Shown here in pieces: positions 37,301 to 45,196 of a DNA stretch of 64,000 nt (positions within the stretch are counted from its first letter, which is position 1; each line of letters begins with the position of its first letter). The stretch spans positions 1-64,000 of the forward strand of contig NZ_LYMI01000007.1 of the NCBI RefSeq assembly GCF_001660815.1. Direction: 5' to 3'. The position numbers and the translations under genes are program-made. This DNA comes from Xanthomonas nasturtii (lineage in GTDB: Bacteria > Pseudomonadota > Gammaproteobacteria > Xanthomonadales > Xanthomonadaceae). The notes beneath the pieces were generated by a model. It saw nothing but the letters and a program-made list of their open reading frames with translations. It searched no databases and was not told where the DNA came from.

Positions 37301-38761
37301 GGCTATGGCAGTACCCAGACCGCCGGCTACAAGAGCATTCTCACCACCGGCTATGGCAGCACCCAGACCGCGCAGGAAAGCAGTTCGCTGATCGCCGGCT
37401 ACGGCAGTTCCTCCATGGCCGGCCCGGACAGCTCGCTGATCGCGGGTTATGGCAGTACCCAGACTGCCGGTTACGACAGCTTCCTGACGGCCGGTTACGG
37501 CAGTACCCAGACCGCGCAGAGCAGCAGCTGGTTGATCACCGGCTACGGCAGTACGTCCACCGCCAGCTTCCAGAGTTCGTTGATTGCCGGCTATGGCAGC
37601 ACGCAGACGGCCGGCTACGAAAGTACCTTGACCGCCGGCTACGGCAGCACCCAGACGGCGCAGGAAATCAGTTGGCTCACCACCGGCTACGGCAGCACGC
37701 AAACGGCCGGCCATGGCAGCATCCTGACCGCCGGTTACGGCAGCAATTCCACCGCCGGCTATGAAAGCACCCTGATCGCGGGGTATGGCAGTACCCAGAC
37801 CGCCGGCTACGAAAGCACCCTGACCGCCGGTTACGGCAGCACCCTGACCGCGCTGGAAAACAGCTCGCTCACCGCCGGCTACGGCAGTACCGAAATCGCC
37901 GGTTTCTCCAGCACGCTGATCGCCGGCTACGGCAGCAGCCAGACCGCCGGTGGCGACAGCACGTTGACCGCCGGCTACGGCAGCACCTTGATGGCCCTGG
38001 ACAACAGTACGCTGACGGCAGGCTACGGCAGCACCGAGACCGCAGGACAGGACAGCTCGCTGATCGCCGGGTATGGCAGCAGCTTGACCAGTGGCGTGCG
38101 CAGCTATCTGACCGCTGGCTATGGCAGCAACCAGATCGCAAGCTACGGAAGCTCGTTGATCGCAGGACACGAAAGTACCCAGATTGCCGGCCATCGCAGC
38201 ATGTTGATCGCCGGCAAGCTGAGTTCGCAGACGGCCGGTTCGCGCAGCACGCTGATCGCCGGCAGGGGCAGCATCCAGACCGCAGGCGACCGCAGCAAGC
38301 TGATCGCCGGCGCCGACAGCACCCAGATCGCCGGCGATCGCAGCAAGTTGCTGGCCGGCAGCAACAGCTTCCTCACCGCGGGGGACCGCAGCAAACTCAC
38401 CGCAGGCGACGATTGCACGCTGATGGCAGGCGACCGCAGCAAGTTGACCGCCGGCAAGAACAGCATCCTGACCGCGGGCGCCAACAGCCGGTTGATCGGT
38501 AGCCTGGGCTCCACCCTCACCGGTGGCGAAGACTCGGTGCTGATCTTCCGATGCTGGGACGGCAAGCGCTATACCAACATCATTGCCAAGACCGGCGAGG
38601 AGGGTGTCGAAGCCGATACCGCCTATCAGGTCGACGACGACAAGAACGTGGTCGAAAAATTCGACGATCCTTTCGACACGATCGACGCGATCGTGCTCGA
38701 GCATGACAACGGGTCGGCGTCTGCAGCCGATCACGCGCCTGACGCGCATGCACCCCACTGA
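34319..38761 (+). CDS. ina: Ice nucleation protein
   Basis: The 1480-residue protein matches the InaZ/InaX family. Residues 1-177 form the N-terminal domain (LRTCTNNMSDHCGLIWPKSG, then ENGLTGLLWGQGT). From about residue 178 run 77 coils of 16 residues with the AGYGSTQTA consensus, forming a beta-solenoid whose outward TxT rows order water. The last eight coils or so become Arg-rich (AGDRSKL repeats), like the R-coils needed for fibre assembly. Residues 1410-1480 are the C-terminal cap (FRCWDGKRYTNIIAKTGEEG) with an acidic tail. It acts at the outer surface of the outer membrane. The ribosome site is weak. AT-rich flanks hint at acquisition. Confidence 0.97.
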   Translation: MNREKVLALRTCTNNMSDHCGLIWPKSGPVECRHWQPSVKQENGLTGLLWGQGTNAHLNMHADAHWVVCMVETADIIWLGEEGMIKFPKADVVYAGNRAGAMSCIAAGIEQHAPPKPELPDDTVMAAEFTPKAPYAQFTAPAVESGPHSTAPLPSPPNGTDPQAAQPSNTILRTREIATYGSTLTGADQSQLIAGYGSTETAGNGSELIAGYGSTGVAGSDSTILAGYGSSQTAGGGSTLTAGYGSTQTARQGSELTAGYGSTETAGADSSLIAGYGSTQTSGGDSSLTAGYGSTQTARNGSDLTAGYGSTSTAGTDSSLIAGYGSTQTSGGESSLTAGYGSTQTAQDGSDLTAGYGSTGTAGADSSLIAGYGSTQTSGNDSSLTAGYGSTQTARTGSDLTAGYGSTSTAGADSTLIAGYGSTQTSGGDSSLTAGYGSTQTARKGSDLTAGYGSTATAGADSTLIAGYGSTQTSGGDSSLTAGYGSTQTARSGSDLTTGYGSTSTAGADSTLVAGYGSTQTSGGESSLTAGYGSTQTARSGSDLTTGYGSTSTAGADSTLIAGYGSTQTSGGDSSLTAGYGSTQTARSGSDLTTGYGSTSTAGADSTLIAGYGSTQTSGGDSSLTAGYGSTQTARSGSDLTTGYGSTSTAGADSTLIAGYGSTQTSGGESSLTAGYGSTQTARKGSDLTTGYGSTSTAGADSTLIAGYGSTQTSGGDSSLTAGYGSTQTARKGSDLTTGYGSTSTAGADSTLIAGYGSTQTSGGESSLTAGYGSTQTARKGSDLTTGYGSTSTAGADSTLIAGYGSTQTSGGDSSLTAGYGSTQTARKGSDLTTGYGSTSTAGADSTLIAGYGSTQTSGGDSSLTAGYGSTQTARKGSDLTAGYGSTSTAGSDSSLIAGYGSTQTAGFKSVLTTGYGSTQTAQEGSMLTAGYGSSSTAGSDSSLIAGYGSTQTAGFKSILTAGYGSTQTAQERSTLTTGYGSTSTAGHDSTLIAGYGSTQTAGYKSILTTGYGSTQTAQESSSLIAGYGSSSMAGPDSSLIAGYGSTQTAGYDSFLTAGYGSTQTAQSSSWLITGYGSTSTASFQSSLIAGYGSTQTAGYESTLTAGYGSTQTAQEISWLTTGYGSTQTAGHGSILTAGYGSNSTAGYESTLIAGYGSTQTAGYESTLTAGYGSTLTALENSSLTAGYGSTEIAGFSSTLIAGYGSSQTAGGDSTLTAGYGSTLMALDNSTLTAGYGSTETAGQDSSLIAGYGSSLTSGVRSYLTAGYGSNQIASYGSSLIAGHESTQIAGHRSMLIAGKLSSQTAGSRSTLIAGRGSIQTAGDRSKLIAGADSTQIAGDRSKLLAGSNSFLTAGDRSKLTAGDDCTLMAGDRSKLTAGKNSILTAGANSRLIGSLGSTLTGGEDSVLIFRCWDGKRYTNIIAKTGEEGVEADTAYQVDDDKNVVEKFDDPFDTIDAIVLEHDNGSASAADHAPDAHAPH
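34850..38500 (+). repeat. 48-bp/144-bp tandem repeat block inside ina
   Basis: Repeats step exactly every 48 bases from the TAT codon at 34856 to that at 38120 (69 GYGS-type coils), followed by eight divergent coils. Between about 35138 and 37009, thirteen consecutive 144-base units (three coils of types TSGGDSSLT, ARKGSDLT, STAGADSTLI) are nearly identical, including synonymous positions, which points to recent amplification or gene conversion. Confidence 0.93.
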
Positions 38762-39094
38762 GCAAGCAACGCACGCAGGCGATCGGTGGCGTTGATCAAC
38801 GGCCGCGGCCAACTGCCCGATGAGCGGCAGTTGGCCTGATCTGCTCAAACACGCATTGCAGTGCCCCCGATGACTGCCGCATGCCCGCCTGGCGTCGCCA
38901 GTCCCTGAAGCGGGTCACGCAGAGTGAAACGCGCATGTCAGCGCCGGATGCGCATCGGCAGAGCGAGGCATCCAGACGACGCTCCATGCATCAGCGCTCA
39001 GGGCGGCTTGGCTTCGTCAACCATGGCAGTGGAGCGCACTGAGCAGCCAGCGACGCTGCACCGCTCTCACGATTCGCCAATCCTACTCCCGGCG
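38762..39094. other. Gap between convergent ina and fis, no gene seen
   Basis: About 330 bases with no supported reading frame. Shortly after the ina stop, GGCCGCGGCCAACTGCC...GGCAGTTGGCC (about 38803-38837) can form a hairpin that may end ina transcription, without a clear T-run. Confidence 0.5.
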
Positions 39095-39382
<288 letters not shown>

Positions 39383-39483
39383 TCACGAAGCCGGGACGCG
39401 TGGCCGGCGAGGGGGAGTGAGTCTAGCGCGTGACCTCATCGCTCGCCACGCCCGTGTGACGCATGCGTGGCGGTCGCGCCCGC

Positions 39484-40704
39484 TCACCGGAAGTCGAAAC
39501 TGAAGGCTGCCGTGCTCGCGGCCGGTTCGCGCACGCGGAACGCCACCTGCACCGCCTGCCCCGGCGCCAGGGTGTCCTGCGCGTCTGGCGACGGGCCCAG
39601 ATACTCCTGTGGCGACAGCACGCGGGTGCCGATCACCCGGCCATCGGCGTCGGACAGCGACAGCTGCAGCCACGGCCAGGCCTGCGCCCAGCGCGCGTCG
39701 TTACGGAAGCTGGCCTGGATCTGCAGCACGCCGGCCACGCCAGGCAGCGGGCGCACATCGCGGTTGAGCAGGGTCAGCGCCGCCGGCTCGCGCCAGGCCG
39801 GCAACGTGCAGCGCGCCAGCGTGCAGGCCGCGCTGACCAACGGGCGCCAGCGCGCGTTGCTGGCCAGCTGGTCACGGTCGGCGATGACGATCTGCAAGCC
39901 GAGCACAGCGACCAAGCCCACCAACACCGCCCACTGCAGCCCGCTGGCGCGCAGGCGCGGACGGCCAATGCCACGCCGCGCAAACGCAGGGGCGGCGGCA
40001 GCGGGCAGGGGATGGAACTGCGCTGTGGTGTCGCGTGGCGCGCTGCCGACATCGGCCTCCACCTCCGCGGGATCGGCTGCCGGTGCGCTGGCGGTGGCGA
40101 GTTCGGTTGCTGCCGGATCGGTGCGGCCGGAAAGACGATCTGCGTGCGGTGCGCTGTCGGTCACGCTCGTCACCTGGTGGCTTGCGCTGGTGTCGGTGTC
40201 GGTTGTCGTGATGATCGTCGGCGTTGCCGCGGCGCCTGCAGGCCGCGCAGAGGCTGGCGCTGTTGCAATTGAAGTGTCACGGCCCGTCGTGTGTGCGGAC
40301 GCTGGTGGTGTGCCCGGCGCATTCGGATAAGACGCGTCGCGATCGGCTGCCGCACGCAGCGCACCCGGCTGCGCCGCGTCCACGGTGCCTGGCAGTGGTT
40401 GCGTGTTTTGGTCCGGGCGGCCCGCAGCAGCTGCATCGGTAACGGCAACGGGCGGGGCCAGCCCGTGGTCGCCGGGGACGGTATGCGCGGCGGCCGACGC
40501 AGAAGGCGCAGGCACGCGCGGCGCCGGTGGCGCGGCGACCCGCTCCGCTGCTGGGGCCGGCGGCAATGCGGAAGCCGGGGCCGGTGGCACCTGCTCTGCC
40601 GGTTCGGTGGGCGGCACAGCCGGGGTCGGAATCAGCGATGGAGCGGCCGGCGTCGCACGCAGGAACGTGGCCAGGGGGCGGCGCGGTGGCGGAGTCTCGG
40701 ACAT
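39484..40704 (-). CDS. DUF3426-domain membrane protein lacking a zinc ribbon
   Basis: The 406-residue product has a long Pro/Ala-rich N-terminal half (about residues 1-240), a single membrane helix (GLQWAVLVGLVAVLGLQIVIAD, here about 265-286) and a C-terminal DUF3426 domain with LLNRDVRPLPGVAGVLQIQA and ALTLLNRDV. In this family an MJ0042-type zinc ribbon with two CxxC pairs normally begins the protein; none is found here or in the adjoining upstream frames. The start ATG at 40704 is a best guess; the upstream 280 bases have no conserved coding signal. Function unknown. Confidence 0.75.
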   Translation of the reverse strand: MSETPPPRRPLATFLRATPAAPSLIPTPAVPPTEPAEQVPPAPASALPPAPAAERVAAPPAPRVPAPSASAAAHTVPGDHGLAPPVAVTDAAAAGRPDQNTQPLPGTVDAAQPGALRAAADRDASYPNAPGTPPASAHTTGRDTSIATAPASARPAGAAATPTIITTTDTDTSASHQVTSVTDSAPHADRLSGRTDPAATELATASAPAADPAEVEADVGSAPRDTTAQFHPLPAAAAPAFARRGIGRPRLRASGLQWAVLVGLVAVLGLQIVIADRDQLASNARWRPLVSAACTLARCTLPAWREPAALTLLNRDVRPLPGVAGVLQIQASFRNDARWAQAWPWLQLSLSDADGRVIGTRVLSPQEYLGPSPDAQDTLAPGQAVQVAFRVREPAASTAAFSFDFR

Positions 40705-40928
40705 CGGCAGGCGTGCAGCGGGAAGAGCCCTATTCAACCACGCGCACGTCGCAGGGCGAACCGGCAAGCGTCGGTGCTGACGCCAATCGCGCAGCGCAGC
40801 TCACGCCGACGGCAGCCGCCGAACCACCGCAAGCAAGCGAGTCCCATCCAGGCTTGGCCCAAAAAATGGTGGGAGCTGCCACCAGCGAAACCTCCCCTCG
40901 GAAAATCAGCCCCGGCAATGTCAGCTCG

Positions 40929-40994
40929 CCGATTCCCGATTCCCGATTCCCGATTCCCGATTCCCGAATCCCGAATCCCGAATCCCGAATCCCG
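40929..40994. repeat. Array of about ten CCCGATT/CCCGAAT heptamers
   Basis: The array first reads CCCGATT four to five times and then switches to CCCGAAT for four to five units, ending four bases before the XRE-regulator stop codon. It is the longest copy of the heptamer repeat seen elsewhere in the window at 8026-8046, 31519-31645, 46565-46593, 46974-47004 and 54395-54505. Confidence 0.9.
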
Positions 40995-40997
40995 AGC

Positions 40998-41375
40998 TCA
41001 CCGCCTGCGCCGCGTCTTCCCCTCGGCCAGCAACAGATCCAGCAGGCCGCTGCGCTGGCGCGGCGCCAGGGTGTCGAAGCGGGTCAGCAGCACGCGTTGC
41101 TGGTCGTCCAGGCGCCGGTATTGCGCCGGTTCTTCGGCAATGGCCGACACCGGCGGGCCGAACACGCGCTCGCCGCGGCCGGTGGCCAGGTATTCGAACG
41201 CCATGCCGCTGCGCTTGGCCAGGCCGATCAGGTTCTCCACCGACGGGGCGGTGCCCTCGGCCATCTCCCACTGCGCCACGGCGCTGCGGGTGACGCCCAA
41301 CTCGCCGGCCAGGGCTTCCTGGGTCAGCTTGGTGAGGCTGCGGGCTTCGCGTACCCGTTCGTACAGCTTGCTCAC
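40998..41375 (-). CDS. XRE-family transcriptional regulator
   Basis: The 125-residue protein has a Cro/C1-type helix-turn-helix in its first 65 residues (LTQEALAGELGVTRSAVAQW) and a short C-terminal region (LDDQQRVLLTRFDTLAPRQ) with a basic end. Start is a GTG at 41375. It is divergent from the unknown gene at 41525, and the 149 bases between contain two palindromes that could be its operators. No toxin partner is adjacent. Confidence 0.9.
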   Translation of the reverse strand: MSKLYERVREARSLTKLTQEALAGELGVTRSAVAQWEMAEGTAPSVENLIGLAKRSGMAFEYLATGRGERVFGPPVSAIAEEPAQYRRLDDQQRVLLTRFDTLAPRQRSGLLDLLLAEGKTRRRR

Positions 41376-41449
41376 ACGGCACCGTTGGAAAGCAGGCAGG
41401 GCCGGGAGATATAGCCCTAGCAGCGCTTGGGGATAGTTCGTATGTCTTT

Positions 41450-41495
41450 CATATCGGCATATGTTTGCGATACTGTCGTGTCGTCAATGACGACA
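41450..41495. promoter_or_regulatory. Two palindromes between the XRE regulator and its divergent neighbour
   Basis: CATAT-CGGC-ATATG is a perfect inverted repeat at 41450-41463. TGTCGTC-AAT-GACGACA is another at 41479-41495. Both lie in the divergent promoter region, with a possible -10 element GATACT at 41469. They are candidate operators for the XRE protein; the assignment is inference. Confidence 0.5.
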
Positions 41496-41524
41496 ACAGC
41501 ACAGCGAACTCAAGGAGGATGTTC

Positions 41525-42028
41525 ATGGTCGAGCCTGCCGTTCCCAAGCCCGACGCCCACGGGCGCAGTACCACCCCGCCTTCCGCGCCCGCAGACGCGC
41601 CATGGCCGGCGCATTCGCCACTGGACCCTGCGGTAAAACACTTTCGTGGCGCCCCCAGTTTTCAGGTCTGGCGACGCGGTTCCGAGTGGACGGCGGTTGC
41701 CGAGGGCGTGCAGTGGTCAGCCGCGCTGGCACCACGCGTCCGGGCGCTGCGCGACCGGCGCTGGTCGCTGCTGGCGGTGAGTGTGCTCATGCTGGGCGTG
41801 GCCGGTGCAGTGGCGCTTGCAGGCGTACAGGCGTGGTCGCCCCCAGCATGGGCAGTGCTGCTGGTGGCAGAGGTGGTGCTGCGGCTGTGCGTGGCCCGCT
41901 GGGCCGGGCGTTGGCGCACTGCGGCGCTGCAACGCAGCGGCTGGCAGCCGGTGACCCGGCTGCGGGCGATCAGCGTGGCCGATGCGGTGACCACCGCGCA
42001 GATCCGCGCCGCCCGGCCACCGCGTTAG
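41525..42028 (+). CDS. Unknown protein with two membrane helices
   Basis: The 167-residue product is not recognised. It has a Pro-rich N-terminus (1-35), a soluble stretch FRGAPSFQVWRRGSEWTAVA, two hydrophobic segments (about 82-103 and 107-123) and a basic C-terminal part (RTAALQRSGWQPVTRLRAIS). A strong ribosome site AAGGAGG at 41511 precedes the ATG at 41525. The divergent XRE gene may regulate it. Confidence 0.7.
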   Translation: MVEPAVPKPDAHGRSTTPPSAPADAPWPAHSPLDPAVKHFRGAPSFQVWRRGSEWTAVAEGVQWSAALAPRVRALRDRRWSLLAVSVLMLGVAGAVALAGVQAWSPPAWAVLLVAEVVLRLCVARWAGRWRTAALQRSGWQPVTRLRAISVADAVTTAQIRAARPPR

Positions 42029-42037
42029 CCGTGCGGA

Positions 42038-42970
42038 TTACGCGCCGGAGGACGCGCGGCGCACGCCGTCGATGCGCATCCAGTCTTCATCGCGTTCGCA
42101 GCGCAGTTGCTCGAACCAGGGGGCGTAGCGTTCCAGCAAGGCGTCTTCCTGGCCGTGCAGGATGCCGCACATCGCAAAGCGTCCACCCGGGGCCACGCGT
42201 GCGGCCAGCAGCTCGGCCAGCGCGTCCAGCGCCGTTGCCAGGATGTTGGCCACCACCACCGAGTAGGTCTGCACCGGCTCGTCCTCCGGCATGTAGGCCG
42301 TCAGTTGCGCTTGCAGGCCATTGCGCTCTGCATTCTCGGCAGTGGCCAGCAGCGCTTGCGGGTCGTTGTCCACGCCCACCGCGCTGGCGGCGCCCAGCTT
42401 GAGCGCGGCCAGCGCAAGAATGCCCGAGCCGCAACCGAAGTCGAGTACATGCGCGCCTTGCAGCGCGCCACTGGTGCCCAGGCTGTCGAGCCAGCGCAGG
42501 CACAACGCGGTGGTCGGGCTGGCTCCCGAGCCGTAGGCCAGGCCCGGATCCAGCCGCACCACCGCCGCTTCTGGAGTATCGGCAGCCTCGGGCAGGTCGT
42601 GATTCCACGGCACGATAAAGGTGCGCGCGCCGAACTGCATCGGCTTGAACAGGTCCATCCAGGCGCGTATCCAGTCGCTGTCTTCCACCATGCGAAACGC
42701 GACCTGGCTCCAGTCCAGGCCCGGATCGAAGGCTTCCAGCGCCGCCAGCACCACCAGCGCGTCGCTTTCGCCGTCGAACAGCGCAGTCATTGTCAGCCTG
42801 TCCCACAACGGCATTTCGCCCACGCCGGGTTCGAGAAGGGCGTGCTCGTTGCTGGTACCGGCATCGGCGTCGAGCATGGTCACCGCCAGTGCGCCGACAT
42901 CGTCCAGCGCATTCTGGAAACGGGGCTGGGTGACCTCGGAACAGGAAAGGGTCAGTTCAAGAAACGGCAT
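42038..42970 (-). CDS. prmA: Ribosomal protein L11 methyltransferase
   Basis: The 310-residue S-adenosylmethionine-dependent enzyme trimethylates several residues of L11. It starts [12 protein letters not shown]; the linker [15 protein letters not shown] precedes the Rossmann fold with DFGCGSGIL and [10 protein letters not shown], and the catalytic-region motif [11 protein letters not shown]. The ATG at 42970 is chosen from the family N-terminus; the frame stays open much further upstream but is not family-like. Confidence 0.96.
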   Translation of the reverse strand: MPFLELTLSCSEVTQPRFQNALDDVGALAVTMLDADAGTSNEHALLEPGVGEMPLWDRLTMTALFDGESDALVVLAALEAFDPGLDWSQVAFRMVEDSDWIRAWMDLFKPMQFGARTFIVPWNHDLPEAADTPEAAVVRLDPGLAYGSGASPTTALCLRWLDSLGTSGALQGAHVLDFGCGSGILALAALKLGAASAVGVDNDPQALLATAENAERNGLQAQLTAYMPEDEPVQTYSVVVANILATALDALAELLAARVAPGGRFAMCGILHGQEDALLERYAPWFEQLRCERDEDWMRIDGVRRASSGA

Positions 42971-43543
42971 CGTGGCGGTCGGGTCATTCCAAAGCACGCA
43001 TCGTAGACCATTCGTGTTGGCCTGCCCCAACGCAGCCGCGCTGCGCGGATGGCTGCATTCGGAGCAGTCGCCGCCCCTGGAGCATTGCCTCGCGCATACA
43101 GATGGCTTGGGGCAATGAGTGTTCCTGATGAAAAGTGCTTCGTTGCCGGGCAGCTGTGCGGTGTTATTCAAGCAGGGCGTGCGGGATCCTGGTGCCTGCT
43201 TGCGATGAGGCTGCAATCGGGGCGCGGTGACGTGCGTGCTGGTGTTGGCGGTGTATCGGCTGGCCGCGTCTCGGTGTGTCGATGACACTGCCGCGTGATC
43301 GAACAAGGTGCGCGTTGCCATGCGCGTCGAATCACAGAAGGTCAGCCGCATCGTTACCAACGCACAGCGTGGCGTACCTGTCGCGCGCCACGCACCTGCG
43401 TTCCGCGCAGGCCGTCATTGCCGGTATCGCCCCTCCCGCGACGCGCGCTGGCAGCGTCCGCTTGGCCGCGGCTGTGCGCATGGGCGGGTGCTAGACTCCG
43501 CGTCGTCGCTGCGGGTGTTGCCGCGGCAGGGTCGCCGCCTGTC
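42971..43543. other. Divergent promoter region, no gene seen
   Basis: About 570 bases between prmA and the unknown exported protein at 43544. Open frames cross it on both strands but none has a convincing start or protein signature. Confidence 0.5.
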
Positions 43544-44473
43544 ATGCCGCTTGTTCGTGCCCGCCATCTCTGGCTGTTGCTCGCTCCTGCCGCGCTTGCG
43601 GCGGCCGGGTGGTGGCATGTGCGCGCGCAGCCGGCCGAGCACGCTGCTCACCGATCAGTGGCTGTTTCTGCCAGCACTGCGCACCTCAGCGGTGTGACAA
43701 CGCCGCAGCACGCGTTTGCAGAGCACGGCACGGCACTGCAGCTGCCCTACCGCGACGCGGTGGAAGCGCAACCGGATCTGTACCGCTACGCGCAGCAATT
43801 GCTGCAGCAGGTACGTGCCGGCGATGCGCAAGCAGGTTGGCGATTGAGCCGTGTCTACGATTACTGCGCGCCCTATGCGGCCAGCCCGTCCGGCTATGCC
43901 GCCGACAGTGCCTGGATCGCCGCGCAACCCACCCCCGGGGTGGTGGCGATGCACGCCGCGCGCGAGCGCGTGGCGCAGCGCTGCGCCGGCTTTGCCCCCG
44001 CCGACGGGTTGAGTGCGCGCGTGGTCGCCCAGCAACGCCAGGCCGCGGCGCGTGCCGGCAGCCTGGCCGCCGAGGCCGCCATGCTGGCACTGGGCGAACC
44101 ATTGCAGGCATCGCCCGGCTACAAGCGCGCGCTTGTGCAACGCGTGCTGGCCTCGCGCGACCCGGAGGCCTATCTGGCCCTGGCCCCGGCCATGGGCGCG
44201 CGCGCCAGCGGCGACGACAGTCTGCAAGGCTATGTGGCCGGCGATCAGTTCGCCGAACTGGCCTGGCAAGTGGCCGCGTGCCGGCTGGGGCTGGATTGCA
44301 GTGCCGACAGCACCCTGGTCACCAGTTATTGCGCCAACGCGGGCATCTGCTCGCGCGATGCCGCGCAGGATTTTGTGTCGTTCGTATTCGATGCCGCGGT
44401 GCCGCGGCAGGGAGCAGACAGGGTGGATGAGATGGTCGATAAATTGGTATCCGAGCCGGGAGCGCAGTCATGA
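43544..44473 (+). CDS. Unknown exported helical protein
   Basis: The 309-residue protein is not recognised. It begins with a probable uncleaved signal or anchor (HLWLLLAPAALAAAGWWHV), then a helical, Ala-rich region with TPR-like character (AGDAQAGWRLSRVYDYC, GSLAAEAAMLALGE, PEAYLALAPAMGA) and five or six cysteines (YDYCAPY, QRCAGF, ACRLGLDC, SYCANAGIC), suggesting disulfides in the periplasm. Its end overlaps the next gene by four bases, so the two are co-translated. Confidence 0.75.
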   Translation: MPLVRARHLWLLLAPAALAAAGWWHVRAQPAEHAAHRSVAVSASTAHLSGVTTPQHAFAEHGTALQLPYRDAVEAQPDLYRYAQQLLQQVRAGDAQAGWRLSRVYDYCAPYAASPSGYAADSAWIAAQPTPGVVAMHAARERVAQRCAGFAPADGLSARVVAQQRQAAARAGSLAAEAAMLALGEPLQASPGYKRALVQRVLASRDPEAYLALAPAMGARASGDDSLQGYVAGDQFAELAWQVAACRLGLDCSADSTLVTSYCANAGICSRDAAQDFVSFVFDAAVPRQGADRVDEMVDKLVSEPGAQS

Positions 44474-44835
44474 ATTACCGTCGGTTGGCGCATGGCGCCA
44501 AATTCTGGTTCTGGGTCGCATTGTTCGTGGCGTATTCGGCGGCGGCGGTGGGCATCGTGATGATCGATACCGCCGATCACCGCTACCAGCCGCTGTCGGT
44601 GAAATCCACCAGCGTCACCGCCGACGAACAGCAGCGACGGCACGGCGCAAGCCAGGTTGCAGCGGTGTACCGCGCCAGCAGCGCCATGCCGTTTTCCACC
44701 TTGCCGGCCGGCTCGACGTTTCAGGTGGTGTGGCCGGACGGCTCCACCGAAACCATGACCGTGGTCGACCCGTCATCGGCCAGCGGCATCGTGCCGGTGC
44801 CCGGCAGCCAGCAGGCGCCTGCGCCGCGGCGGTGA
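44470..44835 (+). CDS. Unknown single-pass membrane protein
   Basis: The 121-residue product is not recognised. It has one N-terminal membrane helix (FWFWVALFVAYSAAAVGIVMI), then a soluble part with Ser/Thr-rich stretches and VVWPDGSTETMTVVDPSS. It overlaps the preceding gene by ATGA, which implies a common complex or function with that exported protein. Confidence 0.72.
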   Translation: MNYRRLAHGAKFWFWVALFVAYSAAAVGIVMIDTADHRYQPLSVKSTSVTADEQQRRHGASQVAAVYRASSAMPFSTLPAGSTFQVVWPDGSTETMTVVDPSSASGIVPVPGSQQAPAPRR

Positions 44836-45146
44836 ACGTGCAGCGCGTCGCGTGTCGCTAGAGCGCGGCCGCTGCGCATCCGGTAGCGCGGGCGGCACCG
44901 GCGGGAGCGTGCGGGGCGCAGCCCAGCCACTGTCACGTGTGCAGATGACCGAAGAACTGCACATCGGATCCGGCGCTGCTTGCGCCATCGGTCTTCGAAC
45001 ACTCGGTTCCGTGAGAGCGCACCCTGGCGCGACAGGGCTCTACCGATAACGCCCCATCGCGCCCGGCTGCGCTCCTACGCATGGACCGGCTGGCTTGCAG
45101 GGCTGACGGCGCGATGCAGTGTGGCGCGACGCCCCAGGGAGCAACA
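44836..45146. other. Gap between convergent genes, no gene seen
   Basis: About 310 bases with no supported frame before the accC terminator. Confidence 0.5.
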
Positions 45147-45172
45147 AAAAAGCCCGGTTTCCCGGGCTTTTT
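45147..45172 (-). terminator. Intrinsic terminator of the accB-accC operon
   Basis: AAAAAGCCCGG at 45147-45157 pairs with CCGGGCTTTTT at 45162-45172 around TTTC. On the minus strand the stem is followed by T-rich sequence (complement of GCAACAAAAA), 24 bases past the accC stop. It may act in both directions. Confidence 0.9.
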
Positions 45173-45196
45173 CGCAACTTGCCATGGCGCTTGCGA

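Noticed and set aside
34850..38500. Regular tandem repeats that could be taken for a CRISPR array
   Set aside because: The repeats are in frame, contiguous without unique spacers, and encode the ice nucleation solenoid.
35660..38848. Long minus-strand open frames opposite the ina repeats
   Set aside because: They are produced by the 48-base periodic sequence, which keeps other frames free of stops; they have no start context and mirror the repeat.
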